From: Streptomyces sp. S.PB5
Lineage (GTDB): Bacteria > Actinomycetota > Actinomycetes > Streptomycetales > Streptomycetaceae
DNA: 64,000 bases
Direction: 5' to 3'
Assembly (NCBI RefSeq): GCF_030403745.1
Contig: NZ_JAQMWP010000028.1
Span: 1 to 64,000, forward strand
Shown here one piece after another: positions 47,094-55,105 of this stretch. The translations under genes were made by a program, and so were the position numbers. Under the pieces are notes generated by a model. That model was not told the origin of the DNA. It made no database searches and worked only from the letters and a program-made list of their open reading frames with translations. Position 1 is the first letter of the stretch; each line of letters starts with the position of its first letter.

Positions 47094-47347
47094 CGCCGTT
47101 TCTTTCCGTCGAGCTCGTCCCACCAGTCGTCGGACTTCGGGTCGCCGGACGGGTCGTCCCACCAGCGGTCCTCCGGGCCTCGCCGGTTGGCGACCATCGC
47201 GGCGACCGGGGGGATCAGCATGGCGACCACGCACATGCCCACGGCCACCGGGATCGACCAGAGGCGTACGACTCCCCAGGCCAGGACGAACAGGGCGATG
47301 CAGGTGCCCATCATGGCGAAGTACGTGTGACGCCGCCGTGCGTACAT
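47087..47347 (-). CDS. DUF3099 membrane protein, 86 aa
   Basis: Two adjacent membrane helices (about residues 10-27 and 31-53, TYFAMMGTCIALFVLAWGVVRLWSIPVAVGMCVVAMLIPPVAAMVANRRG) with the family start YARRRHTYF and a Trp/Asp-rich soluble tail (DRWWDDPSGDPKSDDWWDELDGKKRRQ). Function unknown, conserved in Streptomyces beside sseC/sseA. Confidence 0.85.
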   Translation of the reverse strand: MYARRRHTYFAMMGTCIALFVLAWGVVRLWSIPVAVGMCVVAMLIPPVAAMVANRRGPEDRWWDDPSGDPKSDDWWDELDGKKRRQ

Positions 47348-47378
47348 GCCTCCAGGGTAGGTCCGTGTCCGCGCATGC

Positions 47379-47413
47379 CGAAGGGCCGCACCCCGGGGGG
47401 GTACGGCCCTTCG
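47379..47413 (-). terminator. terminator of the sseA-sseC operon
   Basis: CGAAGGGCCG (47,379-47,388) pairs with CGGCCCTTCG (47,404-47,413), with further C/G pairing in the loop, just past the sseC stop on the minus strand. Confidence 0.8.
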
Positions 47414-47431
47414 ACAGCGACAGCGGGTGCC

Positions 47432-47719
47432 TCAGACGGCGATCGCGACCTCGGCCAGGCCGCCCTGCTGCGCGACGACCGTGCGGTCGGCGGTGCCGCC
47501 GGGGACCAGGGCGCGGACGGTCCAGGTGCCCTCGGCCGCGTAGAAGCGGAACTGGCCCGTGGCGGAGGTGGGGACCTCCGCGGTGAACTCGCCCGTCGAG
47601 TCCAGGAGGCGGACGTAGCCCACCACCGGCTCGCCGTCGCGGGTCACCTGGCCCTGGATGGTGGTCTCACCGGGCTTGATCGTCGAGGCGTCCGGGCCGC
47701 CGGCCTTCGCTCCACACAT
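47432..47719 (-). CDS. sseC: DUF1416 protein SseC
   Basis: A 95-residue beta-rich protein (MCGAKAGGPDASTIKPGETTIQGQVTRDGEPVVGYVRLLDSTGEFTAEVPTSATGQFRFYAAEGTWTVRAL) of the DUF1416 family, an Ig/transthyretin-like fold. It begins with a conserved cysteine. It is nearly always downstream of sseA in actinobacteria and is called SseC in mycobacteria. The role in sulfur metabolism is assumed from this pairing. GGAGAAAG precedes the ATG. 66 bases after sseA on the same strand. Confidence 0.88.
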   Translation of the reverse strand: MCGAKAGGPDASTIKPGETTIQGQVTRDGEPVVGYVRLLDSTGEFTAEVPTSATGQFRFYAAEGTWTVRALVPGGTADRTVVAQQGGLAEVAIAV

Positions 47720-47785
47720 GTCTTTCTCCAGATTCAGAAGGGTCTGACCGGAAGGAAGGCCGGTCGGGGTGGGACTTGGGTCTGC

Positions 47786-48625
47786 TTACTTGTTGGCGCC
47801 GAGCTCGATCGGGACGCCGACGAGGCTGCCGTACTCGGTCCAGGAGCCGTCGTAGTTCTTGACGTTCTCGACACCGAGCAGCTCGTGCAGGACGAACCAG
47901 GTCAGGGCCGAGCGCTCACCGATGCGGCAGTAGGCGATGGTGTCCTTGGCGAGGTCGACCTGCTCCTCGGCGTAGAGCTCCTTGAGCTCGTCGTCCGACT
48001 TGAAGGTGCCGTCGTCGTTGGCGTTCTTCGACCACGGGATGTTGCGGGCGGACGGGACGTGGCCCGGGCGCTGCGACTGCTCCTGCGGCAGGTGGGCGGG
48101 CGCGAGCAGCTTGCCGCTGAACTCGTCGGGGGAACGGACGTCCACCAGGTTCTGGCTGCCGATCGCGGCGACCACGTCGTCACGGAAGGCGCGGATCGAG
48201 GTGTCCTGGGCCTTGGCCTTGTAGTCGGTCGTGGGGCGCTCGGGCACCTCCTCGACCAGCTCGCGGGCGTCGAGTTCCCACTTCTTGCGACCGCCGTCGA
48301 GGAGCTTGACGCTCTCGTGGCCGTACAGCTTGAAGTACCAGTAGGCGTACGACGCGAACCAGTTGTTGTTGCCGCCGTAGAGGATCACCAGGGTGTCGTT
48401 GGCGATGCCCTTCGCCGACAGGAGCTTCTCGAAGCCCTCCTGGTCGATGAAGTCACGGCGGACCGGGTCCTGCAGGTCCTTCGTCCAGTCGATCCGGATC
48501 GCGTTCTTGATGTGGTTCTTCTCGTAGGCGGACGTGTCTTCGTCCACCTCCACGATCGCGATGTTCGGGTTGTCGAGGTTGGCCTCGACCCAGTCGGCGT
48601 CGACCAGGACGTCGCTGCGGCTCAT
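47786..48625 (-). CDS. sseA: thiosulfate sulfurtransferase (rhodanese) SseA
   Basis: Transfers sulfane sulfur from thiosulfate or mercaptopyruvate to cyanide or thiol acceptors. The 279-residue protein has two rhodanese domains: an inactive N-terminal half (VLVDADWVEANLDNPNIAIVEVDED) and a catalytic half with active-site loop CRIGERSALTW (Cys233). ATG 48625 follows GGAGGAGAAAG. A 26-residue leader peptide gene lies 130 bases upstream, and the operon with sseC ends at the 47,379 hairpin. Confidence 0.92.
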   Translation of the reverse strand: MSRSDVLVDADWVEANLDNPNIAIVEVDEDTSAYEKNHIKNAIRIDWTKDLQDPVRRDFIDQEGFEKLLSAKGIANDTLVILYGGNNNWFASYAYWYFKLYGHESVKLLDGGRKKWELDARELVEEVPERPTTDYKAKAQDTSIRAFRDDVVAAIGSQNLVDVRSPDEFSGKLLAPAHLPQEQSQRPGHVPSARNIPWSKNANDDGTFKSDDELKELYAEEQVDLAKDTIAYCRIGERSALTWFVLHELLGVENVKNYDGSWTEYGSLVGVPIELGANK

Positions 48626-48755
48626 GCTCTTTCTCCTCCGGGGCAGTTGCGGCGGGGCGTACGAGTGTGAGGGTGCGCGGCCCGGGCATGCGGTAGCCGG
48701 CGCACGGATGCCCTGGGATGCAGGGCGAGGGGATGCGGACGCTCGGGGCTTCCGC

Positions 48756-48836
48756 TCAGAAAGGGCGACAGAGCATGGCGGCAACGCGGCACAGGTCCAC
48801 TGCCCGCCGCTTTGTGAGATCCGCCTGTCGCTTCAT
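48756..48836 (-). CDS. cysteine-containing leader peptide of the sseA operon, 26 aa
   Basis: Reads MKRQADLTKRRAVDLCRVAA then MLCRPF. The LTKRRAVDLCRVAA.LCRP pattern is that of actinobacterial putative leader peptides found before sulfur-metabolism operons, thought to attenuate transcription or translation in response to cysteine supply. The promoter (48,845-48,874) places the transcript start at or next to the ATG, so the peptide is probably leaderless. Roughly 130 bases separate it from sseA. Confidence 0.8.
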   Translation of the reverse strand: MKRQADLTKRRAVDLCRVAAMLCRPF

Positions 48837-48844
48837 AGTGGTCG

Positions 48845-48874
48845 ATCGTAGGGACGGACAGCCGGGCATGTCAC
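48845..48874 (-). promoter_or_regulatory. promoter of the sseA leader peptide transcript
   Basis: On the minus strand GTGACA (48,869-48,874) and TACGAT (48,845-48,850) form -35 and -10 boxes with an 18-base spacer. The -10 ends 8 bases before the leader ATG, predicting a leaderless mRNA. Confidence 0.65.
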
Positions 48875-49058
48875 CGGTGTGTCGTATTTTGAGATGCGAT
48901 CGTCCGGGATGTGGGATCAGATCGGCTCCCGGGCCGCGTTCGCACGGGTTTCGGGCTCCGGTGGCCGTCGTCACAGCTGGGGTTCGGACGGGTCGTCTCG
49001 CTCCTCGGACACTCCTTGTCCGCCGAACGCCGTCCTTCCGGGGCCGCCGACCGCCGTC

Positions 49059-49787
49059 CTACCCGGCCAGCTCGACGTTCGAACCCTTCACCCCGACCTC
49101 TACACCGTTCTCCGCCGCCTCGACCTTGTCGAGCTGCACGCCGCCGGGCAGATCGTCGATCTTCTGCTCGAAGTCGGTGATCGACCGCACCTGTCCCTCC
49201 GCGACCTCGACGACCAGGTTCGGCAGGTTGTCCGCGTGCACCTTCACGGTGTCGCCGTCGACGGTGACCGTGCTGAGCACGGGGTACGTCGTCGACCTGC
49301 CCAGCGCAGTGATCTTGAGGTTCGCCTTGATCTTGCCGTTGCCGCCGTCGGCGAGGCCGACGATCTGCGCGGTGACCCCGGGGAAGATCTGCGTCGGTTC
49401 GGACTTCGCGGCCTTCAGGAGCTCGTCGTACGCGATGGTCGCGGTGCCGGTCGCGGTGGCGGCGGTCGCGGAGCTGTAGTCGCCGGAGAAGGCGACGCCC
49501 CTGAAGTTCGCCCTGATGTCGTCGATGCGGATCCTGCCGTTGTCCGTGCCGGTGGCGGCCTCGTAGTCCTTGATGACCACCTCGGTGTCGTCGAGCTCTC
49601 CAGAGGCGACCTGGGTGAGGAACGGGAAGCCCTTGATCGACACGTCGGGGGTGGAGGCGAGGTTCTCGGTGGTCCGGAGCTTGTCCGCGACCTCGTCCTC
49701 GGCGAGGTTGACCGCTATGCGGTCGGCGATCACGAAGAGGCCGCCGAGGATGACGGCGATGATCAGCAGTATTCGCAGTGCGCGCAT
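49059..49787 (-). CDS. DUF2993 (LmeA-like) membrane-anchored protein, 242 aa
   Basis: An N-terminal signal anchor (residues 1-22, RALRILLIIAVILGGLFVIADRIA) is followed by a DUF2993 domain of alternating strands (DVSIKGFPFLTQVASGELDDTEVVIKDYEA). This domain resembles lipid-binding TULIP proteins; mycobacterial LmeA of this family takes part in lipomannan maturation and binds phosphoinositides. A role in envelope glycolipid handling is therefore reasonable. ATG 49787 is chosen over the upstream start because the hydrophobic anchor begins directly after it. Monocistronic. Confidence 0.82.
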   Translation of the reverse strand: MRALRILLIIAVILGGLFVIADRIAVNLAEDEVADKLRTTENLASTPDVSIKGFPFLTQVASGELDDTEVVIKDYEAATGTDNGRIRIDDIRANFRGVAFSGDYSSATAATATGTATIAYDELLKAAKSEPTQIFPGVTAQIVGLADGGNGKIKANLKITALGRSTTYPVLSTVTVDGDTVKVHADNLPNLVVEVAEGQVRSITDFEQKIDDLPGGVQLDKVEAAENGVEVGVKGSNVELAG

Positions 49788-49869
49788 GCTTTGGTGTTCC
49801 CCCACCTCGGCGGTCTACGTCCGGTTGTCACGGTAACCCTGGGCGGGGCGTCGACCGGGAGTTTGTCGA

Positions 49870-50600
49870 TCAGCTGTGACAGGGAGGGGCCGGGGTGAGG
49901 GCTGAGGCCGGGTAGGTCGCCGGGCGAGTGGCTGACGCCGGGTGGGTCGCCGGGGTGGGGGCCGACGCCGGGTGGGTCGCGCAGCCCGGCGCTTACGGGG
50001 TGTCTCCCCCAGAGGGGGGACCCCCAGCGCCCACCCGTGCCGCCCTAGGCGGCACGAATGCCCGCAGGCTGGGTAGGGGGAGCGAGATGGCGGCAGCCCA
50101 CCGGCTGGACGGGCGCGCGAAGCCGCGGGTGGGCGGCAAGCCGCAGGCTGGGGTGGACGGATGAAACCGCAGGCCGGCTGGCAGGCAAGCCGCACGCTCG
50201 CTGGGCGCGCGAAGCCGCAAGCCGGGCGAGCAGAAGCCACAAGCCCGCCAGCAGGCAAGCCGCAAACTGGGCGAGCGGAAGCCACAAGCTGGCCGACAGG
50301 CAAGCCGCAACCGGGCGAGCGGGCGAAACCACAGGCAGGCCAACAAGCAAGCCGCACGCTCGGCAGGCGCACGAAGCCGCAGGCCGGGGCAGCGAGTGAA
50401 GCCGCAAGCTGGCCGGGCGAAACCACAGGCAGGACAGCAGGCAAGCCGCACGCTCGGCAGGCGCGCCAAGCCTCAGGCCGGGCAGCGAGTGAAGCCGCAA
50501 GCTGGTCAGGCACGCCAACCGCAGACCGGCCGACAGGCAAGCCGCAAGCCGGGCAGGCGGATGAAGCCGCAGACCGACAGGCTGGGAAGCCGTGAGCCCC
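49870..50600 (+). repeat. degenerate minisatellite of about 700 bases, no gene
   Basis: The spacer between the DUF2993 gene and the next gene (49,788-50,609) is filled with interleaved degenerate units such as GCAAGCCGCA(C/G)GCT, GAAACCACAGGCAGG and CGGGCGAGC. One block repeats with a 94-base period (GCAAGCCGCACGCTC at 50,347 and 50,441). Open frames on both strands are repeat artefacts (AKPQAG on plus). A first part (49,880-49,985) is CCGGGTGGGTCGCCGGG-like. Confidence 0.75.
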
Positions 50601-50609
50601 GGCCGTCCC

Positions 50610-51698
50610 CTAACCCAGCGCCCTGCCCAGCACGTACACCGCCGGTGCCGCCGCCGCCAGTGGTAGGGCCACGCCCGCCGTGAAGTGGACGAAGCGGGAC
50701 GGGTAGTCGTAGCTGGCGACGCGGTGGCCGATCAGGGCGCACATTCCGGCCGTCGCGCCCAGCAGCGCGCCCTCCGCGCCCAGGTCCGTCATGCCGCCGA
50801 CCGCGATGCCCGCGCCCGCCGCGGCCAGCAGGGAGACCACGACCGACGCGGGGGTGGGCAGCGGCAGTGCGCGGGCCAGGACCGCCACCGCGACCGATGC
50901 CGCGCCGACCGTCACCGCGTCGGCGGCCGCGGCGAGGTAGCCGGAGGCGACGATCGCCAGGGCCGCCGAGGCGACCGTGGCCATGAGGCCGTACATGCGG
51001 GTGTCGGGGTCGGCGTGGGAACGGAGCTGGAGGACCAGGGAGAGCAGGACCCAGACGCCGAGGGTGCCGAGGATCGCGGACGGGGCCCGGTCGGAGGCCA
51101 GCAGGGCCGCGTCGGAGACCAGCGCGCCCAGGAATGCCAGCGCGATGCCCTGCCGGGCCGGCCACATGCCGTTCAGCCGGAACCAGCCGGCCGCCGTGAC
51201 GGCCTGGAGGAGGACGAGCGGCACCAGGAGCGCGTACGAGCCGATGGCCGCCGTACCGGCGAGGAGCAGGCCGAGGAGGGCGGTGAGCGCGGCGGGCTGC
51301 ATGCCGGGCTCGATGATCGGGGAGCGGCCTTCGAGGCGGGCGCGCTGGGCGTCGGTGACACGGGCGTTGCCGCCGAGGGTGGCGGGGCCGTAGTCACCGG
51401 ACGACACCTCCGGCGCGGGAGCCGGCGCCGCCGCCGGTTCCGCGTACGCCGCCGGCTCGTAGCCCTGCTGCGGCAGATACGAGGTCTCCGCGGCCGGCGC
51501 GACCGGTGCCTGGAGCTGGGTCTCCCAGGTCTGGCCCTGCCACTGCTGCGTGTACTGCTGGGCGGCGTGCGGGTCCTCGTAACCCTGCTGCTGCCCGGGC
51601 CAGGCCTGGTGCGGCTGCTGAGGCGGCTGCGGCTGCTGCCAGTAGGGGTCGTACCCCTGCTGGTACTGCTGCTGCCCCTCGTACGGCTGGTTGGTCAT
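50610..51698 (-). CDS. multi-pass membrane protein with a disordered Gln/Tyr-rich N-terminus, 362 aa
   Basis: Residues 1-110 are low-complexity and Gln/Tyr/Pro-rich (NQPYEGQQQYQQGYDPYWQQPQPP...), like many actinobacterial growth-pole and envelope proteins. The rest has about 9-10 hydrophobic segments (PAALTALLGLLLAGTAAIGSYALLVPLVLLQAV onward). I do not recognise a transport family. ATG 51698 has AGGAGG at proper distance and lies next to the MoaD stop, so the two genes are coupled. Confidence 0.75.
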   Translation of the reverse strand: MTNQPYEGQQQYQQGYDPYWQQPQPPQQPHQAWPGQQQGYEDPHAAQQYTQQWQGQTWETQLQAPVAPAAETSYLPQQGYEPAAYAEPAAAPAPAPEVSSGDYGPATLGGNARVTDAQRARLEGRSPIIEPGMQPAALTALLGLLLAGTAAIGSYALLVPLVLLQAVTAAGWFRLNGMWPARQGIALAFLGALVSDAALLASDRAPSAILGTLGVWVLLSLVLQLRSHADPDTRMYGLMATVASAALAIVASGYLAAAADAVTVGAASVAVAVLARALPLPTPASVVVSLLAAAGAGIAVGGMTDLGAEGALLGATAGMCALIGHRVASYDYPSRFVHFTAGVALPLAAAAPAVYVLGRALG

Positions 51699-51700
51699 CG

Positions 51701-51955
51701 TCACCCTCCTGCGAACGGCGGGAGCACCTCGACCGTGCCGCCGTCGGCCAGCCGTACCGTCTCATGTCCGCGGGTGCCCACGGGGTCACCGTCGATGAGG
51801 AACGAGCATCGCTGCAGGACGCGCGTGAGTTCGCCGGGGTGTCGCCCGCGCACCGCGTCGAGCGCCTCGGCGAGCGTGTCCGCGTCGTACGCCTCCTCGG
51901 CGACGCCGGCCGCGGACTTGGCGGCGGCCCAGTAGCGCACCGTGACCTTGGACAT
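51701..51955 (-). CDS. MoaD/ThiS family small sulfur carrier, 84 aa
   Basis: A ubiquitin-like protein of 84 residues (KVTVRYWAAAKSAAGVAEEAYDADTLAEALDAVRGRHPGELTRVLQRCSFLIDGDPVG) ending in the PPFAGG tail whose terminal Gly-Gly is thiocarboxylated. It is MoaD-like by sequence (molybdopterin synthase small subunit), but no moaE lies here. Its RYWAAAKSAAG start is typical of the Streptomyces copy beside a membrane protein. It may serve another thiocarboxylate pathway. Confidence 0.88.
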   Translation of the reverse strand: MSKVTVRYWAAAKSAAGVAEEAYDADTLAEALDAVRGRHPGELTRVLQRCSFLIDGDPVGTRGHETVRLADGGTVEVLPPFAGG

Positions 51956-51999
51956 CCGGTTCCCGGTTCCTCTATCGATCGGCTGTGTACACGGTCAGG

Positions 52000-52926
52000 C
52001 TAGCCGCCCTGACCGACAGCCCAGTCCCCGATGCGCCGCAGCAGCTCGTCGGGGGCCGCGTTCTCCGCGTGGCCCATGCCGGGCTCCAGCCAGAGTTCGC
52101 CGTGGTCACCGGCGGCGTCGGCGAGCATGCGGGGGTGGTCGAGGGGGAAGTAGCCGTCCCGGTCGCCGTGCACGATCAGCAGGGGGGTGGGGGCGATGCG
52201 GGGGACGGCCTCGACCGGGGAGAGCGGGACCGGGTTCCAGTCCCGGTGGTGGATCCTCGTCCGCAGGCCGTAGCGGCCCACCAGGCGGCCCTCGGGGCGG
52301 GTTATCAGCCAGTGAACCCTTCGCATAGGGGCCGTGCCGCGGTAGTACCAGCGGGCCGGTGCACTCACCGAAACCACCGCGTCCGAGTGCGCTTCCGTGC
52401 GCCCCTCGCGCCCCGAGCCGTCCGCCGCCCCTGCCGCCCCTTCCGGTGTCCCCTCCGGCCGGTACAGGGCCCCGTGCCGCAGCACCACAGAACCGCCCAT
52501 GGAGAAGCCGACGGTCACCACGCGCGCGTGCCCGAGCGAGCGGGCCCACTCCACCGCGGCCGCCAGATCGAGCACCTCGCGGTCGCCCACCGTGGAGCGG
52601 CCGCCGGAGGCTCCGTGACCGCGGAAGGAGAACGTGACCACGCCGCCGTACTGCGTGAACGCCTCCGCCACCCGGCGAACATGAGGGCGATCCGCGTCGC
52701 CGGTGAAACCGTGCGCGACGACGAACGCGAGATCACGGGAAGGTGGCGCGGAGGCGTCGGGCGCCGGGCCGGCCGGTTCGTATACGAAGGCCGGCGGATC
52801 GTATACGGAATCGATCGTCACACCGTCGTTGGTGTGCAGAAACGTCCGTATAGGTGTGCCTCTGTTCGTCTCAGAGTGCGGAATCGTGGTGGATCGCACC
52901 ACACGACCTGCCGGATCAATGCGCAT
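52000..52926 (-). CDS. alpha/beta hydrolase, 308 aa
   Basis: Nucleophile elbow GFSMGGSVVLRHG (serine), oxyanion HGF region VVAHGFTGDADRPH, acid in LLIVHGDRDGYFP and the histidine in GMGHAENAAPDELLRRIGDW. The N-terminal 60 residues are an extension preceding the fold. The substrate is unknown; it resembles lysophospholipase-like esterases. ATG 52926 has AGGAG about 10 bases upstream. Divergent from glnR, 127 bases between starts. Confidence 0.88.
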   Translation of the reverse strand: MRIDPAGRVVRSTTIPHSETNRGTPIRTFLHTNDGVTIDSVYDPPAFVYEPAGPAPDASAPPSRDLAFVVAHGFTGDADRPHVRRVAEAFTQYGGVVTFSFRGHGASGGRSTVGDREVLDLAAAVEWARSLGHARVVTVGFSMGGSVVLRHGALYRPEGTPEGAAGAADGSGREGRTEAHSDAVVSVSAPARWYYRGTAPMRRVHWLITRPEGRLVGRYGLRTRIHHRDWNPVPLSPVEAVPRIAPTPLLIVHGDRDGYFPLDHPRMLADAAGDHGELWLEPGMGHAENAAPDELLRRIGDWAVGQGG

Positions 52927-53053
52927 GTGGGCTATTCTCCTGAACAGAGGACTCGGGCAACGCAGCCCCCGGGTCCTTTTGTGCTTTCGGGTCACCTGTA
53001 TACGAAAGATTCGAGAGCTACGACCTCGCCGGGACCGAGGAGGAACCAGCCGT

Positions 53054-53833
53054 ATGAGTTCTCTGCTGCTCCTGACCAATGCCCTCCAGCCGTCGACGGA
53101 GGTGCTGCCCGCTCTCGGCCTGCTTCTGCACAACGTGCGGGTCGCTCCGGCCGAAGGCCCCGCCCTCGTCGACACCCCTGGTGCCGACGTCATCCTGATC
53201 GACGGCCGCCGCGATCTGCCGCAGGTCCGCAGCCTGTGCCAGCTGCTGCGCTCCACCGGTCCGGGCTGTCCGCTCATCCTCGTCGTCACCGAGGGCGGCC
53301 TCGCCGCCGTCACCGCCGACTGGGGCATCGACGACGTCCTCCTCGACACCGCAGGCCCCGCGGAGGTCGAGGCGCGGCTCCGGCTCGCCATGGGCCGGCA
53401 GCAGATCGTCAACGACGACTCCCCCATGGAGATCCGCAACGGCGACCTCTCGGTCGACGAGGCGACCTACAGCGCCAAGCTCAAGGGCCGGGTCCTCGAC
53501 CTGACCTTCAAGGAGTTCGAGCTCCTCAAGTACCTCGCCCAGCACCCGGGCCGCGTCTTCACGCGCGCGCAGCTGCTGCAGGAGGTCTGGGGGTACGACT
53601 ACTTCGGTGGCACCCGGACCGTGGACGTGCACGTACGACGGCTGCGCGCCAAGCTCGGACCCGAGCACGAGTCGCTGATCGGAACCGTCCGGAACGTCGG
53701 TTATCGATTCGTTACCCCCGAGAAGGGTGAGCGGGTCCCCGACGAGGCAAAGCCCAAGAACGCCCAGCCAAAGGCGGAGGATGCGGACGAGACGGCCGTC
53801 CTGGACGCCGCCGAGGTCAGTGCGGACGTATAA
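53054..53833 (+). CDS. glnR: global nitrogen regulator GlnR
   Basis: An orphan OmpR-type response regulator that activates glnA, amtB and glnII and represses gdhA and ureA in actinobacteria, without a known kinase. The 259-residue protein begins SSLLLLTNALQPSTEVLPALGLLLHNVRVAPAEGP. Its receiver keeps Asp50 (VILIDGRRD) but lacks part of the usual acidic pocket, as in known GlnR. The DNA-binding domain (about residues 130-225) contains DLTFKEFELLKYLAQHPGRVFTRAQLLQEVWGYDYFGGTRTVDVHVRRLRAKLG. The sequence matches Streptomyces GlnR closely. GAGGAGG precedes the ATG. The acidic/lysine-rich C-terminal tail is variable. Confidence 0.96.
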   Translation: MSSLLLLTNALQPSTEVLPALGLLLHNVRVAPAEGPALVDTPGADVILIDGRRDLPQVRSLCQLLRSTGPGCPLILVVTEGGLAAVTADWGIDDVLLDTAGPAEVEARLRLAMGRQQIVNDDSPMEIRNGDLSVDEATYSAKLKGRVLDLTFKEFELLKYLAQHPGRVFTRAQLLQEVWGYDYFGGTRTVDVHVRRLRAKLGPEHESLIGTVRNVGYRFVTPEKGERVPDEAKPKNAQPKAEDADETAVLDAAEVSADV

Positions 53834-53929
53834 GCGGACACCGGGAACGCTCGGGCCGGGCACAGGGAACCGACAGGGAAGCTCCCTCACGCCCTGCCCA
53901 GAGCGGGTCCATCCGCGTAGACTCCGCGC

Positions 53930-54952
53930 GTGGCCAAGGTAACCAGGGATGACGTGGCGCGGCTGGCGGGGACGTCCACCGCTGTCGTCAGCTATGTCAT
54001 CAACAACGGACCCCGGCCGGTCGCCCCGGCCACGCGCGAGCGCGTTCTCGCCGCGATCAAGGAACTGGGCTACCGGCCCGACCGGGTCGCCCAGGCGATG
54101 GCGTCCCGCCGCACGGATCTCATAGGCCTGATCGTGCCGGACGCGCGCCAGCCCTTCTTCGGGGAGATGGCGCACGCGGTCGAACAGGCCGCGTCCGAGC
54201 GCGGAAAGATGGTGCTCGTCGGGAACTCCGACTACATCGGCGAGCGCGAGGTCCACTATCTGCGGGCGTTCCTGGGGATGCGGGTCTCCGGACTGATCCT
54301 CGTGTCCCACGCGCTGAACGACAACGCGGCCGCCGAGATCGAGGCCTGGGACGCGCGCGTCGTGCTGCTGCACGAACGCCCCGAGGCCATCGACGACGTC
54401 GCCGTCGTCACGGACGACCTCGGCGGCGCCGAGCTCGCCGTCCGCCACCTCCTCGACCACGGCCACGCCTATGTCGCCTGTATGGGCGGCACCGCCGAGA
54501 CGCCTTCCGTCGGCGACCCGGTCTCCGACCACGTCGAGGGCTGGCGGCGCGTGATGGAGCAGGCGGGGATCTCCACCGAGGGGCGGCTGTACGAGGCGCC
54601 CTACAACCGGTACGACGCCTACCGGGTCGCCCTTGAGGTGCTGTCCGGTCCCGACCGGCCGACCGCGTTCTTCTGCTCCACCGACGACCAGGCCATCGGC
54701 CTGCTGCGGGCGGCGCGCGAGCTTCGTATCGACGTGCCGGGTGAGCTGGCCGTCATCGGCTTCGACGACATCAAGGAAGCCGCGCTGGCGGACCCGCCGA
54801 TGACAACGATCGCATCGGACCGGCCCGCGATGGCCCGGGAGGCGGTGGACCTGGTGCTCGACGACGGGCTTCGCGTCGCGGGTTCGCGCAGGGAGCGCCT
54901 GAAGGTCTTCCCGTCGCGTCTGGTCGTACGCCGCTCCTGCGGCTGCGAATAG
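53930..54952 (+). CDS. LacI family transcriptional regulator, 340 aa
   Basis: An N-terminal LacI HTH with hinge (KVTRDDVARLAGTSTAVVSYVINNGPRPVAPATRERVLAAIKELGYRPDRVAQAMASRR) and a periplasmic-binding-protein-like effector domain (LIGLIVPDARQPFFGEMAHAVEQAA... FGFDDIKEAALADPPMTTI). The effector sugar is unknown and no sugar genes adjoin. GTG 53930 is the start. It is located between glnR and the htrA-cssRS group, as in other Streptomyces. Confidence 0.92.
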   Translation: MAKVTRDDVARLAGTSTAVVSYVINNGPRPVAPATRERVLAAIKELGYRPDRVAQAMASRRTDLIGLIVPDARQPFFGEMAHAVEQAASERGKMVLVGNSDYIGEREVHYLRAFLGMRVSGLILVSHALNDNAAAEIEAWDARVVLLHERPEAIDDVAVVTDDLGGAELAVRHLLDHGHAYVACMGGTAETPSVGDPVSDHVEGWRRVMEQAGISTEGRLYEAPYNRYDAYRVALEVLSGPDRPTAFFCSTDDQAIGLLRAARELRIDVPGELAVIGFDDIKEAALADPPMTTIASDRPAMAREAVDLVLDDGLRVAGSRRERLKVFPSRLVVRRSCGCE

Positions 54953-54989
54953 GCCCTGAACGGGGTTCGCGGTCCGTTTATGAAATCCG

Positions 54990-55083
54990 CCTGAGAGCCT
55001 CCTGACCCTTGCCAGTACCGGCTTTATATCGGGCAAACGAGGTTCTGGCAGCGTTCTCAGGGAGCACTCAGGAAGCTCTCATG
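54990..55083. promoter_or_regulatory. 11-base spaced CTCAGG repeats ahead of the HtrA-type protease gene
   Basis: Three direct copies at exact 11-base steps: CTCAGG (55,056-55,061), CTCAGG (55,067-55,072), CTCATG (55,078-55,083). Two inverted copies, also 11 bases apart: CCTGAG (54,990-54,995) and CCTGAC (55,001-55,006). The 11-base phase is that of OmpR-family binding boxes, making CssR the obvious candidate. The repeats flank the probable promoter. Confidence 0.65.
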
Positions 55084-55105
55084 GTCGGGCGACAAGCTCT
55101 TTTCC

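Noticed and set aside
49870..50600. Possible CRISPR array
   Set aside because: Repeats are degenerate, of varied length and not separated by unique spacers of constant size; no cas genes are present.
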